NCBI GenBank assembly: GCA_002803225.1
Contig: NXFV01000640.1
Location: 1-64,000 of the forward strand
From: Gamarada debralockiae
Lineage: Eukaryota; Ascomycota; Leotiomycetes; Helotiales; Hyphodiscaceae
DNA: 64,000 nucleotides
Direction of reading: 5' to 3'
Position 1 is the stretch's first letter; every line of letters starts with the position of its first letter. The notes below the pieces were generated by a model. The model ran no database searches and was not told the origin of the DNA. It saw nothing but the letters and a program-made list of their open reading frames with translations. Position numbers and translations under genes: made by a program. Shown piece by piece: positions 1-10,721 of the stretch.

Positions 1-152
1 GGGGTGAGAAAAGAAAAAAGCACTAAAAGAGAAGCTTAACCAGGGACCCCGAAGACAAGACAACCTTGGCATTTCCAACCAAAAAAAATTCCGAGGAAGT
101 AGACACTTTCTTACCCTAGTTGCCGCTTCAAGCTTGGGCTTCTTTCTTAATC

Positions 153-956
153 TTACGAGCCATGCTCAGCCTTAAGGGCGAAGAAATGTACTTCAGATGG
201 GTTTGTTCCCTGGTCGTAGTTTCCAGCCTTGAAATAGCTTGGTGGTGAATCCAAGCTATACGTGCTCAAGACTTGGGCCGCTCCACCATTGATGGCCACG
301 CTAAGGATACCGCTCTCGTAGGCGATCACGTAGGTGAACACTTCCCCAACAGGGACTGAACCAAGTTTCGTTACGACCTCATCTCCACCAGCGGCCGTCT
401 GCTCGACTCCGATGCTAATGAGGCCGGCTTGGCTGTAGAAGAGTTCTCCGACAGGCTTGCTCGCAGCGCTGTTGAATACCTGACCGATGACGGTTCCGTG
501 GGCTCCATTGTCGGGGGTTATCACTGCGAGTTCCGCGGTGAGCCGGTTGAGCGAAGCTTTAGGGTCCCAGCTGGAAGGGCTGGTCTCGCGGAACTCAGTG
601 CGGCAATGCTTGCTGCCGCTTGTCGTAACGCACCCAGCGGTTGCGGGAGAGCCGGGCACCTTCATAACTAGTGCACCATCCCCGCTTTCCGTGTAGAAGT
701 AGTTCGGGTTGGTGTAGCCAGAGCAGCCTTCAAGTTGAGAGCTGGTAATGACGTCTGGTTTATCGGCGCTTCCAATTGGCAGCTGGAGACTCCAGACACT
801 GAGGTCAAAGTTGCCACCAGGTGCACAAGCAGGGTTGAGTTTTCCAGGAGTGGGAGTACTCTTCGTGCTGGAAGTCGTGGTGGTGGAATGACGGGCGGAA
901 GCTCCCAAGGCAAGAGGAAGCAGGACGAGAGATTGGATTGTAGATTTGATAGACAT
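153..956 (-). CDS. Secreted alginate-lyase-2-fold polysaccharide lyase
   Basis: Single-exon gene for a predicted extracellular lyase of the alginate-lyase-2 (PL7-like) jelly-roll superfamily, which cleaves uronic-acid polysaccharides by beta-elimination. The ATG at 956 (267 aa) is preferred over upstream in-frame starts because it directly precedes a secretion signal (about residues 1-21, MSIKSTIQSLVLLPLALGAS) followed by a Ser/Thr/Pro linker at 22-38. Family motifs are visible: HCRTEFRE at 117-124, GQVF at 158-161 and YFKAGNYDQ at 241-249. In characterised PL7 enzymes the middle motif is Q-(I/V)-H, with His taking part in catalysis; here Phe stands in that place. Length suits a single catalytic domain with no carbohydrate-binding module. 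The fold is clear; substrate and activity are inference. Confidence 0.8.
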   Translation of the reverse strand: MSIKSTIQSLVLLPLALGASARHSTTTTSSTKSTPTPGKLNPACAPGGNFDLSVWSLQLPIGSADKPDVITSSQLEGCSGYTNPNYFYTESGDGALVMKVPGSPATAGCVTTSGSKHCRTEFRETSPSSWDPKASLNRLTAELAVITPDNGAHGTVIGQVFNSAASKPVGELFYSQAGLISIGVEQTAAGGDEVVTKLGSVPVGEVFTYVIAYESGILSVAINGGAAQVLSTYSLDSPPSYFKAGNYDQGTNPSEVHFFALKAEHGS

Positions 957-1103
957 GTCGCTGAGTCCACTGAATTGCAATGCTTGATTATAAGAGACGA
1001 GAGAGTTATTGAATTGATAGCGCGACTCTGTGGGCTTTGTGGTTGATGATAGAGGGCTTAATTTTGAACTGAAAATATTGGTAATGAGCTCCACTACAAC
1101 GCC

Positions 1104-1114
1104 ATATATATATA
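1104..1114 (-). promoter_or_regulatory. TATA-like element upstream of the lyase gene
   Basis: An uninterrupted alternating AT run about 150 bp upstream of the lyase start codon (956), in a plausible core-promoter position for the minus-strand gene. Assigned from position and composition only. Confidence 0.35.
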
Positions 1115-1132
1115 GTAGTTGAACTCTACTAA

Positions 1133-1222
1133 GAACTTCAACCTCGGAGGATCATTCCTAGCACCCCATTACTGGTGGAACTTCAACCTCAAAGGATCAT
1201 TCCCAGTTCCTTGATACTGGTG
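1133..1222. repeat. Two tandem copies of a 45-bp unit
   Basis: Units 1133-1177 and 1178-1222 each start GAACTTCAACCTC and end ACTGGTG, with about 80% identity; a third copy starts (GAAC) and stops at 1223. It lies just upstream of the lyase promoter. The rest of 957-2040 shows no gene I can support. Confidence 0.7.
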
Positions 1223-2039
1223 GAACAATTGAGGCGTGCATCGCTCCTCTCCTGGACTACGAGGAGAGGCCGGAATTCAAATTCACAACCATCCTTCAGG
1301 CTACGGCTTCGACCCGATACTATGGGTAGGAGCAAATTCCCCCTTCTTTGGGATCTCAGCAATTACAAAATAAAACCCCAGACTGGTGATGCGGAGAAAT
1401 GGCCCTCCAGGTCTTGAAAGTGTGGGATTAAATTTCTCTACTCACTCTAACGATTTGTGGACATTTAAGGTTGGCTAAACTTTCACCAGGCACCCCGCAA
1501 ACCAACTACCGGCATATTTGGGCTCGGTCAGTTGTCCCATACCTTAAGGATAGCTAGTGTCCCTGCAGGTACCGTAAGAGACTGGCGGGGTTGGCGCTAG
1601 CTCTTTTAGAATGCGTGAATAATATCGGATTCGAGGTCCCCCGATGCACCTCGGAGGTACAATGCTCCGGGCCGTTCATCAAATGACATAGGGTACATGG
1701 ATAATTATATCTGGGATGTCAACTACTAGCTAGTACTGTATCCGGCAGAACTAAGTCCCGCTAGCGACTTTTAGCGAGAAATATCAGAGAGGCGCCCATC
1801 GAAGTGACAAATGCTAAGAAAACGAGAAATCTGAAAAGTGCGATCTTCTTGTCTGCTTCGAAATAAATAGGGTATCAAATTTTATTTGCTATTTATTGGT
1901 GTGTGAGTTGGTTGCGTTCTCGGTTACGGGTTTGGTGAGAAAATCGGTAACGCCACTTGATCGGATATCGGCATAGATCTCGGGCGTGGCTTCCGAAGGG
2001 TGTCAGCGCACCGCTGCTAGGGAAATATCGGCGGAGTGT

Positions 2040-2613
2040 TTGGATAGGGACCGTGGAGGGGGGAAGTTAGCCTCATTACGATGCAGTGACCAGTGGCATC
2101 GAGATTCCGCATCATTTGTCCGCTTCTCCGTGTTGAGATGTTTTCGCCCTGGGCTGAGCGACTTCATCAAAAGCCAATACAGCTTCTGGAAGATAGCGCA
2201 TGGCGTCTCTGAGAGTTCACGGGATTAGAAGAGTATGCTTTGAGCTGCGCGATACGTCGAGCTGTGGGCAATGCTGTCGATGGTAAGTGCGGTCAATTTA
2301 TGTAGTACTCTGAGCCTAATGTCACCTAGCTAGAGCAAAGCAGGCGGTGCGCAATGAGATTATGCGACACAAGGACTCCACTACTTTTGGTGCAAGTTAC
2401 TCCGATGAAAAGGCTCGATGTGGTGTCCAGGCGCTATTTTTGGATGAGCTATCCCACGATGGACTCATGAAAGCGCTTGCTCACATGTCTTTAACTCGCG
2501 ACCTAAATACACTAATAGAAGTCTACTCAGGGTTGGAAAAATTCACTCGGAAGACGAGCCTTGCCATACTTTTGGATCATCCCAAATTACAACAAGCACA
2601 ATCTTTTTACTAG
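2040..2613 (+). pseudogene. Relic of a DUF3435-type tyrosine recombinase (C-terminal part)
   Basis: A reading frame with EEYALSCAIRRAVGNAVD (from about 2226) joins through a 46-nt GTAAGT...CCTAG intron to ARAKQAVRNEIMRHKDS and then QALFLDELSHDGLMKALAHM, ending at a stop near 2613. The IRR...MRHKDS...HMSLTRD pattern is that of fungal DUF3435 proteins, tyrosine recombinases related to Crypton and Starship captains. Upstream the frame is interrupted by TGA at about 2210, and no N-terminal half is recognisable, so this is a truncated decayed copy. The match is from family recognition, not a search. Confidence 0.55.
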
Positions 2614-4193
2614 ACTGGCCAAGACACCGAATCAATCCGCCGTAACTCGTCCATTTATTTCTGGCCTCTCAAATGTAGGATGCACGATGATGAGTAGGAT
2701 CTGTGCGAAGAGGGACAATGGTTAGTTGGCGGGAATACTTATGTCGACCTATCCCCCCACGCTAGCTGCTAACCAAGAAGTTACTAACTTCGAGTCCCAA
2801 ACTACTTCGACTCAGGTCATTGATTTTCGTTATGCAATCCCTTTCACTGAGATACCGAGGCTAATTGAAGAGGGCTTCGACGCCCAAAAGAACTCCCACA
2901 ATGCGACCCCTGGGCCACAGTCCATTATCAGGTCGCTCATGACTGCCTGAAGCAGTGTCTTGGAGACCCTCTTTGTGACATCCTTTTGATGATCGTAGTG
3001 ACATTCGCATCGTCCACTGCCACGCCACTATTACCAGTACGCGGCGATCATTTTGAAGAAGGGCTGGGAAAGATCCTAGATTCCTGGCCGCAGCTCTCGT
3101 TACGAGAATGCATTGGTTTCTACGTCCCCGGGACTTTCCCTGACACGATACAGACGCCGTTTTTTGGGGTTCCAAAGATGATGGGGAAAATGGGTAGGTG
3201 CAGTCTGTTGGGTTTTCAGTGATGATCTATTAATTCTACAGTAGGAAGTGCTCTATATATACACTTGGAACCCTATATTCGCCACCTAGTGTGACTCATA
3301 CCGAAGGTTCTAGTTATACTTATTTGCCACTGTATTTGTCACCCTTCTACTAGAAGCTTCTGGGCTCTTCAATATCCAACACAGTCCTCCAAAATCCGTC
3401 TAACGTCCGGGACTGACTATCACGCAGATCACACAGGTATAAACAATCGGGTTTTGAAGAAGCTAGGACAGGTTAAACAGGAAGGATATCGAGACACTCC
3501 ACGGAATTGTGAACTGACTTTACGGCAGGAAGAACTCATAGAATTGCGACCGGAGTTGCTTTCACTGATGTCTAGCCCTACCGCATTTATCAACCGAATC
3601 TGACAGGGTGATGATGAAGCGTGGCTAGGAAACTACTCTGCGATTCTTAACACTGTTGAAGACTAGCACGGTATCTACTTTAATGTATTAGCTACTCATA
3701 TTTGTGGGACAATTCAAATGTGTTCCCAGATGGGGGCCTCAGGCACAAATGATGCGTTACAGAAGGATTCAGATGCAATGCAATACAATGATGCCATTCA
3801 GGGGGATTCAGGTGCAATACAGGGTCTATATATTGGGACCTTTGCACCTGTATTACCCTCAGTTGTTTGTCAAGTTACCCTCAGCTAGATTGTTCAATAT
3901 ACTTCTTTTCACCCACTGACTACGACCTGTGCATAACCCCTGCACCCTGTTCAACATATAATTTAAATCAACTCTAGAAGTCCTTAAGCACTATAGCTGC
4001 CTCCGCCTTAACCCTGCTAGCTACACTCTCCCCCATGCTTAATCCCCGCGAAGCCGTAGCTAACGCCCTCTACTGCTCTATCGCTAGTCTCGATACACCT
4101 GACCCTATCCTCTTTAAGTCGTCCTTCACCTAGGACGCGCGCCTCGAGATTAGGGGCGTACCGCTAACACGCACATTTAAGTACATTTAATAT
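2614..4193. other. Gene-free relic DNA
   Basis: No convincing gene on either strand. At 3760-3825 short motifs recur imperfectly (GATTCAG.TGCAAT units, followed by a partly inverted TGCACCTGTATTA at 3843-3855). At 3960-4190 the sequence is rich in CTAG/TAG steps, as in RIP-decayed transposon DNA. I could not assign an element. Confidence 0.4.
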
Positions 4194-6856
4194 CTATCTA
4201 TCGTAATAATCAAGATCCCTTAACATATTTTGAAATTCCTCTGTAATAGAATCATCAACAATAGATGTCCGAGCCCAGTCATCAAGATTTGAAAAGTAAT
4301 AGGCAGCAGCTTCTTCACGGCGCAGGCAATAATAGTCATGCTCACGTTCATCTTCGAAGATACCGCATGGACAATAAGATCTCATCATGCTGTTGTTGAC
4401 AAGAGGCATGGATACTGTAGTCTTAGTCTTTAAGCTTTGAAGTAGCGCTTCCATATCGAAATTCTCGGACATCCATGGTTCGTCTTCTTTGCGGCGACGA
4501 TATGTTAATAATTCGGTCTGGGCAGCTGCCCATATATGACCTAGACGATTGCTTGCACCAAATGATTCTCTGCTATCATAGCGGTGGAAGTCACAGACAG
4601 ACAAATAGTCTGGGGTGGAAGAGTCGAGTTGCTCATCCCGATCTACGAGACCCGCTTTAGCCTCTCGAAGGATATGAAGAAAGACCTGCCACCCCATCGC
4701 TGCTCTAGTTGACCAATCACCGACTTTTGTTTCCCAAATGATTTCCGCCATCTCAAGTGGAGATAGACTGCTGTGGGTACAGGTATGATAATCATCGTCA
4801 CCAAACAGTAATGAGACAGATATCTCGGCGGTATGCGACAGGTGCTCATCTATGCTGCAGGATATCAGGGATAGTAGACAACAGATTATCCCGAAGAGGT
4901 CCTCATCTTCACAACCGTTATTTCCATGCCAGAATGCGGTAAGCACAAGAGTGTGTAACGGTAAGAGTTGTAGTTTCAAGCCACAGCAGGGACAATGCTT
5001 TAGGAACAGGCCGCTAGGTGTTCTCTCCAGAAATCCAGCAATAATGTGAGATGACGTTAGTCCAATGCAATGGCAAACTACCTGGATCGATGTGTGGCAA
5101 AATTTGTGCTTCCACGTGAAGGGAATGGTCGATATTCCGCTGGCCAAGAGAGCACGATAACATTCGGAATCTGCGTCCCATCGTCCACAGATGCTGACCT
5201 GTTCACTACCAAAATGAGATTCGCCTCTTAAAGCATCATCAACAGTTCCCGGGCGAATGGACGTATGGTTTTTCAGAATGGTAATCATTAGATTGTCCAG
5301 CACTGTATGTCCCAGTTCGTTGACATATGCATTACGATTGTTCCCTATGACGGAGCTTATCAAGTGAAACACCTGGCAGCAAGACTTTGAGCCATCCAAA
5401 AAGCTAGTCGCAAGGTGGAGTGGGTAGAGTGACTCTATATTCTGGTCTGCATCAATTACTTTTCCCAACAAGTCTGCGACAAGGGACGGATTGCGGCCCA
5501 TGATGGCGAATCCCAAGGCTTCTATACGGAGTTGATCTGGTGATCTTTTTGCTGCATTTACCACGACGTCAATGGCTAGAGGTATGTCTTCCCGATTAAT
5601 ACCGCTGAAATCATGATGCATTAGATTGTCTTGGAGTCTCTCTTCGAAAGGCGGGTGGTGCCAGGTTTCCGGCCAGGGTTGCATAGAGTTGCTCGTTTCT
5701 GGCTCATCATACGACTCAGAAAGCGGGCTAGGAACAGCTTCGTAGCCCTCCTGGAGGACATGAATTGACCACCGACATAGCGGGGAAGGGCAGACATTCT
5801 CTGTAGAGTGACCCCGTTGATCACGAGGTGCTATAGAGGCTATAGGCGGCGTGGAGATCATCTCATGTTGACTGGTGTCCACATTCACAACAAATCCAAG
5901 GTTTTGTGCCTTCCAATAACGTGGCCCTTCACCCCAATACTTCGCAGTGTTGAATAAATAGAGCCAAAACTGGCATAACCAGTTCGATACGAGTCTAGTG
6001 GAAAACTCAGCAATCTTTACTTCAAACTGAACTGAAATAGAACCACTCACTCCAGTTCTCTGTTGTTCAACGCCCGAATAAGGGGGTTGTAGTCTCTCTT
6101 AACGAATGACCGGGCTCGGTCTGATAAGTCCTTCTTTGTTAGGGCAACGGACAGTGGAGAAGGGGCATTGGCTGGGGATTGACCAGGGGGCAATATCTTT
6201 GATATGTCACCTTGAGTTGATCCGGACGGACCGAAGGGGGAAGGCTGGTCTGGTAGAGGAATTTTTGGTCGAAGTATGGCAGCGTATGGCATGTTCCACT
6301 GGAGGAAGCTGCTGATGATAGAACGGCCCGGTACTCTAACAAATTGCCATGTAGACTTACATTCGATCTCGAAATACAGACGCAGGGCCAAAGATGTTGG
6401 ACTGCGAACTCGAAGTTCGCTCGAACAACATTGTGGAATTTCTTCTTGTTATTTCTTTCGTATGCCTTCGAAGTTTCTTCATATCCATTGGTCTGCCATT
6501 ATATATAATATCCGTTCTCTTTCCAAGAGCAGCTCGCTGTTGTGCCCCAGACACCATTTTATCCTTGGCTTTCGAGGAGACGTTCTTTTTCCAGCCCCAT
6601 TTCTTCGTGAATTGATAACGGTACTGGTTCTCGCTGGTGCGGAGCCTGTCAGGTCTGAATGCAGCAGCAGGGTGGTAGGGAAGTCTTACTTGGCATCAAA
6701 GTCGAGTCTAATCCTCATTTCATTCTCGATGTATGCATAACTACGTTTCTCATCTAAAAACAGGCGCTCCAGCTCAGGTCGTGGAAGCTCCCATCGGTCA
6801 GCAAAGGGAACAAGCTTCAGACGATCGCTACTCAGGATGAAGGACTCAGCAGCCAT
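4194..6856 (-). CDS. Clr5-domain protein with ankyrin-like C-terminal region
   Basis: Four exons (6856-6690, 6654-6361, 6311-6051, 5994-4194) give 840 aa. Residues about 20-80 form a Clr5-type N-terminal domain: DRWELPRPELERL, RSYAYIENEM, then NQYRYQFTKKWGWKKN, which is reconstituted only by splicing intron 1. A linker and a long helical region follow, containing PLHLATSF and VCGRWDADSE-like stretches (here ICGRWDADSECYRALL) typical of uncharacterised fungal Clr5/ankyrin-like proteins. Clr5 is named after a fission-yeast heterochromatin factor; the role here is unknown. Odd points are intron 1 of only 35 nt (6689-6655) and a CAGCAG tandem acceptor ending intron 2 (6312 or 6309, both in frame). 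ATG at 6856 was chosen because the longer frame begins with TTG. Confidence 0.7.
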
Positions 6857-8428
6857 ATCAAAAGCGTATGTCAACAAGGTTTTGAAGATATGTGAGGATC
6901 TTGGAAACGAAGGGGGTTTGGAAGGTTAGAGACACAATATTACAAGTGTACCAGAGGGAGAGTGGTGAAGAGGGGGCACTGGGCGAGAGGTGACAAATTC
7001 TGGTTGCCTTGTCTGCCTACCTGTCTGCTAGAGTTGTGATTAGGTGTACGCAGCAACTGTGTACATTGAGTATCGCCACTGTTAAGCGAGTGGGCTACGT
7101 ACAGTACACTGCCATACCCTGCCCGCCCGCGGCCCGGGGGGCAAAATCGTGGTGTTCCCCTGGCAGGACAAAACGGAACCAGCCAATCGAGAATCGTATC
7201 ATATTGTGGATGACGCCACAAATGATCTCCCCATGCCGACAAAAGGAACTAGCCAATCAAGAATCGCGACCTCTTCCCGATATAGACATTTTGCTCCAAA
7301 GTTTCGTACAGAACATGCTCACTCCAGAGAAGCGATTCTTTTCCGACTACGTATGTCATCTCCAGCATGGTGCGAATCGGGCAATTGAAAGGTGGCACCA
7401 ATACCAAAATCCTTCTAGGAGTCGGCAGCTCCAAGGGAGGCCCCAGACACTTAATATGTTATATAAAAGACGTACCCCAGTCCCTATACTCCCAGCTACA
7501 GCTACTCACTTCTAGCAAAGTTAAGGTCCAAGACCCAAGTGTACTCTTATACATTATCGATCGTCAGAAAGGCTTGACCCAACTCCATGAAGATGGCGAC
7601 AATTAAGAAAGGGAATGATGTTAAAAATTCTCCACAGTAGGTATCATCCTAGTCATATTCGTGCCTTTCATGCTGGCACTCTACGGACCTTAGTGACTGA
7701 TATGCTCCCATACAGCCAAAGTAAAACTCCAAACCCATCGGAAGTATCGGACACTCTCGTTAGCCTTGGGAAGAAGGGAACAAAGGGCATGAAGAAGCCG
7801 GCCGACAGTCCACATTCCAGCCAACAGTATCACGAGGCTGTCCTATTATCCTGCCCCTACCATTACTCTCTTATCAGCCCTAAACAAGAGAAACCAAGCT
7901 GGGTTATGACGCTAATGCAGAGGTTCGTAGCTGAAGGACCACATCAGCAGTCCAGCATCTTTATCCGCTCAGACACAGGCCGCCTTTCCATTGAGAAAGG
8001 TTGCCGGTGCTTCGAAGGATCGAAAGTTTAAAGAAGATAAGATACTCGCCCTGGGCTTCGGAGGAGGTTTTCTCTGCAGGAGAGAGAATTAAGAAGACAG
8101 TTGGGATGTTAGGAGATAATGTGACGTCGCAGAGGAATCTGGACTGTAATGCAATCATGATTTACGAAGTAGATTAAGATACAGGAGGAGAGGGGAGCTA
8201 GCAAGTGTGAAGAGACTTATCCAAGTATGCGCATAGACCTCCTGCTTATTATACATGTGCGGCATAGCAAGGTCGTGGATCACCCCTCGTTTAAAAAAGC
8301 TGGCCTCTGGCGCTATATTTCTCCACGGTGCAGCTTCTCCAACTCATCGCGAGTATCCCAACTATCTTCCCAATTTTTGAAAATTATAAATGCTGAGATC
8401 AATAACCAGAACTCTTCCCTGTACTTAG
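6857..8428. other. Intergenic region with a duplicated CCAAT-containing segment
   Basis: About 1.6 kb with no gene I can support. A 28-bp direct repeat (7168-7196 and 7239-7266) carries AGCCAATC.AGAATCG twice, about 330-400 bp upstream of the Clr5 gene. These could be CCAAT-binding-complex sites. The 7615-8031 frame (138 codons) resembles no family I know. Confidence 0.4.
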
Positions 8429-9232
8429 GGCAGGTTGGTAAACAATTCAATTCAATCAACTGAAGGGCACGATTGAGTTGATTAATTGCTATCAACCACG
8501 AGAGCCGATGAATTGATCAATTGAAGGTCTATATTGAAACGATTGGCTGAATTGACGGATTGATTGAGGCTTAGTCATCCAACGTATTCCTCAAGAGACT
8601 GCCCTAGAGCCTCGCCCCTGTCTTCTAAATCCTCATTAGAACTATTCTTGACTCCATCTGAGAGTAGCTCTCACTATCAAGCTCCACAACATCCTATAAC
8701 ACTATCCTAGATAATGCTAGCCTTCAGCCACGACTTAGCGTCTATGTGTGACGGCCCTGGCTTGGCCCTGGCCCTCACGTGCTCCCAGACCTTCTCGCTT
8801 GCCTAGCGCAGCTTGGCACAGCTCTTGTATATTAGCTCAAGCTCTCTCCAGAGCTCTTCTTCTCTCCGTAGCTTAGTTTTCTACAGTCTTAGTGCAATAC
8901 TATCATGCCCTTCTTGAGGCCTCTGTATAGTGCCGTGACACTATGCCAAATCAATTGTTGAAGCCTCAAGCTATAACCGAAGGGGAGTTACTATAAGGCC
9001 ACTAGAGGAGAATAGCCTTTCACACTCTACAGACATGGTAGGGATTGATAGTACCTCCACAGCCATCTAGGCGAGCCAAGGGTATTTATACCTCTTAGTG
9101 TACTAGTATTCTAAAGGGTTTCCACTTCAGCATCCGTTATATCACTAAGTTGCTACCATCGCTCATATTCATCATCTGGAAGATTGTCGAGGTCGAGTAC
9201 AAATGGCGAGGAAAACTGGTTAGGATCGGAGT
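8429..9232 (-). pseudogene. Decayed hAT-family transposase, C-terminal end plus element terminus
   Basis: Read on the minus strand, 9100-8930 gives MAVEVLSIPTMSVECERLFS, then SSSGLIVTPLRL-stop-LEASTIDLA. This is the hAT C-terminal dimerisation signature (SVE.ERLFS.....TP.R..L). In-frame stops sit where CAG (Gln) is expected (before MAVEV and inside RLQLEA), as C-to-T decay in a CpA context would produce. A basic tail (REEELWRELELIY) follows. Beyond it, 8429-8580 has clustered AATTGA/TCAATT subterminal repeats as in fungal hAT ends. The 5' part of the element is missing. Confidence 0.7.
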
Positions 9233-9237
9233 ACCTA

Positions 9238-9490
9238 TGCCCTGAAACGAAGTGAAGGGAATACTAACCCCGCAGGTAGGAGCTGCGCTGACGGGCCGTG
9301 GTACGGGGCGCCGCGCCCACGCAGCAAGTGTTGCTGAGACCGCCCGAAAGGGTTTAGTTTTTGTGTGCCCTGAAACGAAGTGAAAGGAATACTAACCCCG
9401 TAGGTAGGAGGTGCGCTGACGGGCTTTGGTAGGGAGTGCGGCGTGCCCACCAGCAAAACGTTGCCGAGCTGACCCAAAAGGGTTTAGCGT
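9238..9490. repeat. Tandem duplication of a 128-bp GC-rich unit
   Basis: Units 9238-9365 and 9366-9490 both start TGCCCTGAAACGAAGTGAA, share GCGCTGACGGGC and end near a GGGTTTAG box; a partial third motif (CGCCCAAAAGGGG) follows. Identity is roughly 80%. The unit abuts the hAT relic. I do not recognise the family. Confidence 0.7.
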
Positions 9491-9892
9491 TTCGCCCAAA
9501 AGGGGTGATCACTCACGCGAATTTGTTTTATGCACTCCATGCAACTTTCATGTTTGAAAGTCTATACAAAAATTTGTATTGGAAATTAGCCCGGTTATTA
9601 GATTAACTCCTCCTCTTGATTTAGCTTAATCTATGAACAGAATGTCACAAATTACTATAATATTCTTCTATTCTCTTAGTACTAGTCTGTCAAACCCTTA
9701 ATATTAATACCTCTCACGCGTCTAAGTTGTCTTGTGCTGCTCCTGTGACTGTGCCTCGTATGTCAGGCCAAAAGCTTGTATATTTCCCTCTTCACAAATT
9801 TCTGCTTACTTTGAGCTATTCATCCTGCTACTGCTCCGTTTCAGGGCTCCGGCGTGCGCAGCGCGCGTTACCAGTTCACGTAATCCTAATTA

Positions 9893-10290
9893 CTGTTTCT
9901 GAGCGTTTTGTCACGTGTTCGCATACATGTCGGGGTGCTGCTGTCCGTGCACCGTGCCTGAAACTTTGTCGACTCCACCTTACACTTCATTAACTGCTTA
10001 TTCTACCGTTTCTTATAATTAAATTCCAATACTCTGATCAATTTCGAAGGCTTCGTGTGAGCCGCAGGCTAGCACCCACGTGCGAAACGACCCTGCACAT
10101 CCCATGCCTTCGAAATGAGCTGATAAGCTCAGAGAGCCTTCGAAGAGAAGAGAGCGCGGTGCTTTCGGCGTTTGGTTTTTCCCTTCCGTGTTTAGTAATA
10201 ACTTACGAAATCTTGTGGCTTCTAAGCTGTGGCTTGCCCTCGCTGTTTCAGACATCTCACTGTAGTCGATGCTGCTTTCTTTTGTAGACC
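9893..10290 (+). repeat. Dispersed repeat family, copy A
   Basis: Contains four blocks found again downstream in the same order: a 5' block starting CTGTTTCTGA (9893); a core GAAGGCTTCGTGTGAGCC...CACGT (ends 10081); a 32-nt block CTTCGAAGAGAAGAGAGCGC...CGGC (10138-10169); and a TTGTGGCT-rich block (about 10212-10255). A perfect 5-bp-arm palindrome GAGCTGATAAGCTC (10117-10130) precedes the third block. The flanking DNA 9491-9892 and 10291-10721 carries no gene I can support. Confidence 0.75.
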
Positions 10291-10721
10291 GTCGTGCATC
10301 ACTTCAAGATCCTCAGCATCTATCACGTGATTATTACCACTGTAACCTGTACCTAACTAGCCGATTCAAATAATGCTCAACTAGTATCCCCTCTTTTTAT
10401 TTATTTATCTTTTTTCACTTTACTAACTTATAAGCTATACTTTTTGAGACGGTTTCCTAGGAGAGATTTCCTGGGAGGCATCTAGGCCCAGGAGAGCACA
10501 TCTTCTAACAATTTTCTCCGAAGAGGATGCGCCTACTAAGGAAAAGATCCTGGGAGGTGTACTGCCTACGAGAAGTGCCCTAGGATGATACAGACCCTAG
10601 AAGATATAGATTCGCATCGATAAGTACTATATAAATATCCACCGCCTAACATTGAGTATGAAAACAAATTTACTACCCCCTCGCATTGTACGTTGGGAAT
10701 TAGTACAAGAAATTATATATA

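Noticed and set aside
6857..6877. Longer start at 6877 for the Clr5 gene
   Set aside because: That codon is TTG; ATG at 6856 precedes the conserved domain at a normal distance.
7615..8031. 138-codon frame between the Clr5 gene and the hAT relic
   Set aside because: No domain, signal or splice support; isolated.
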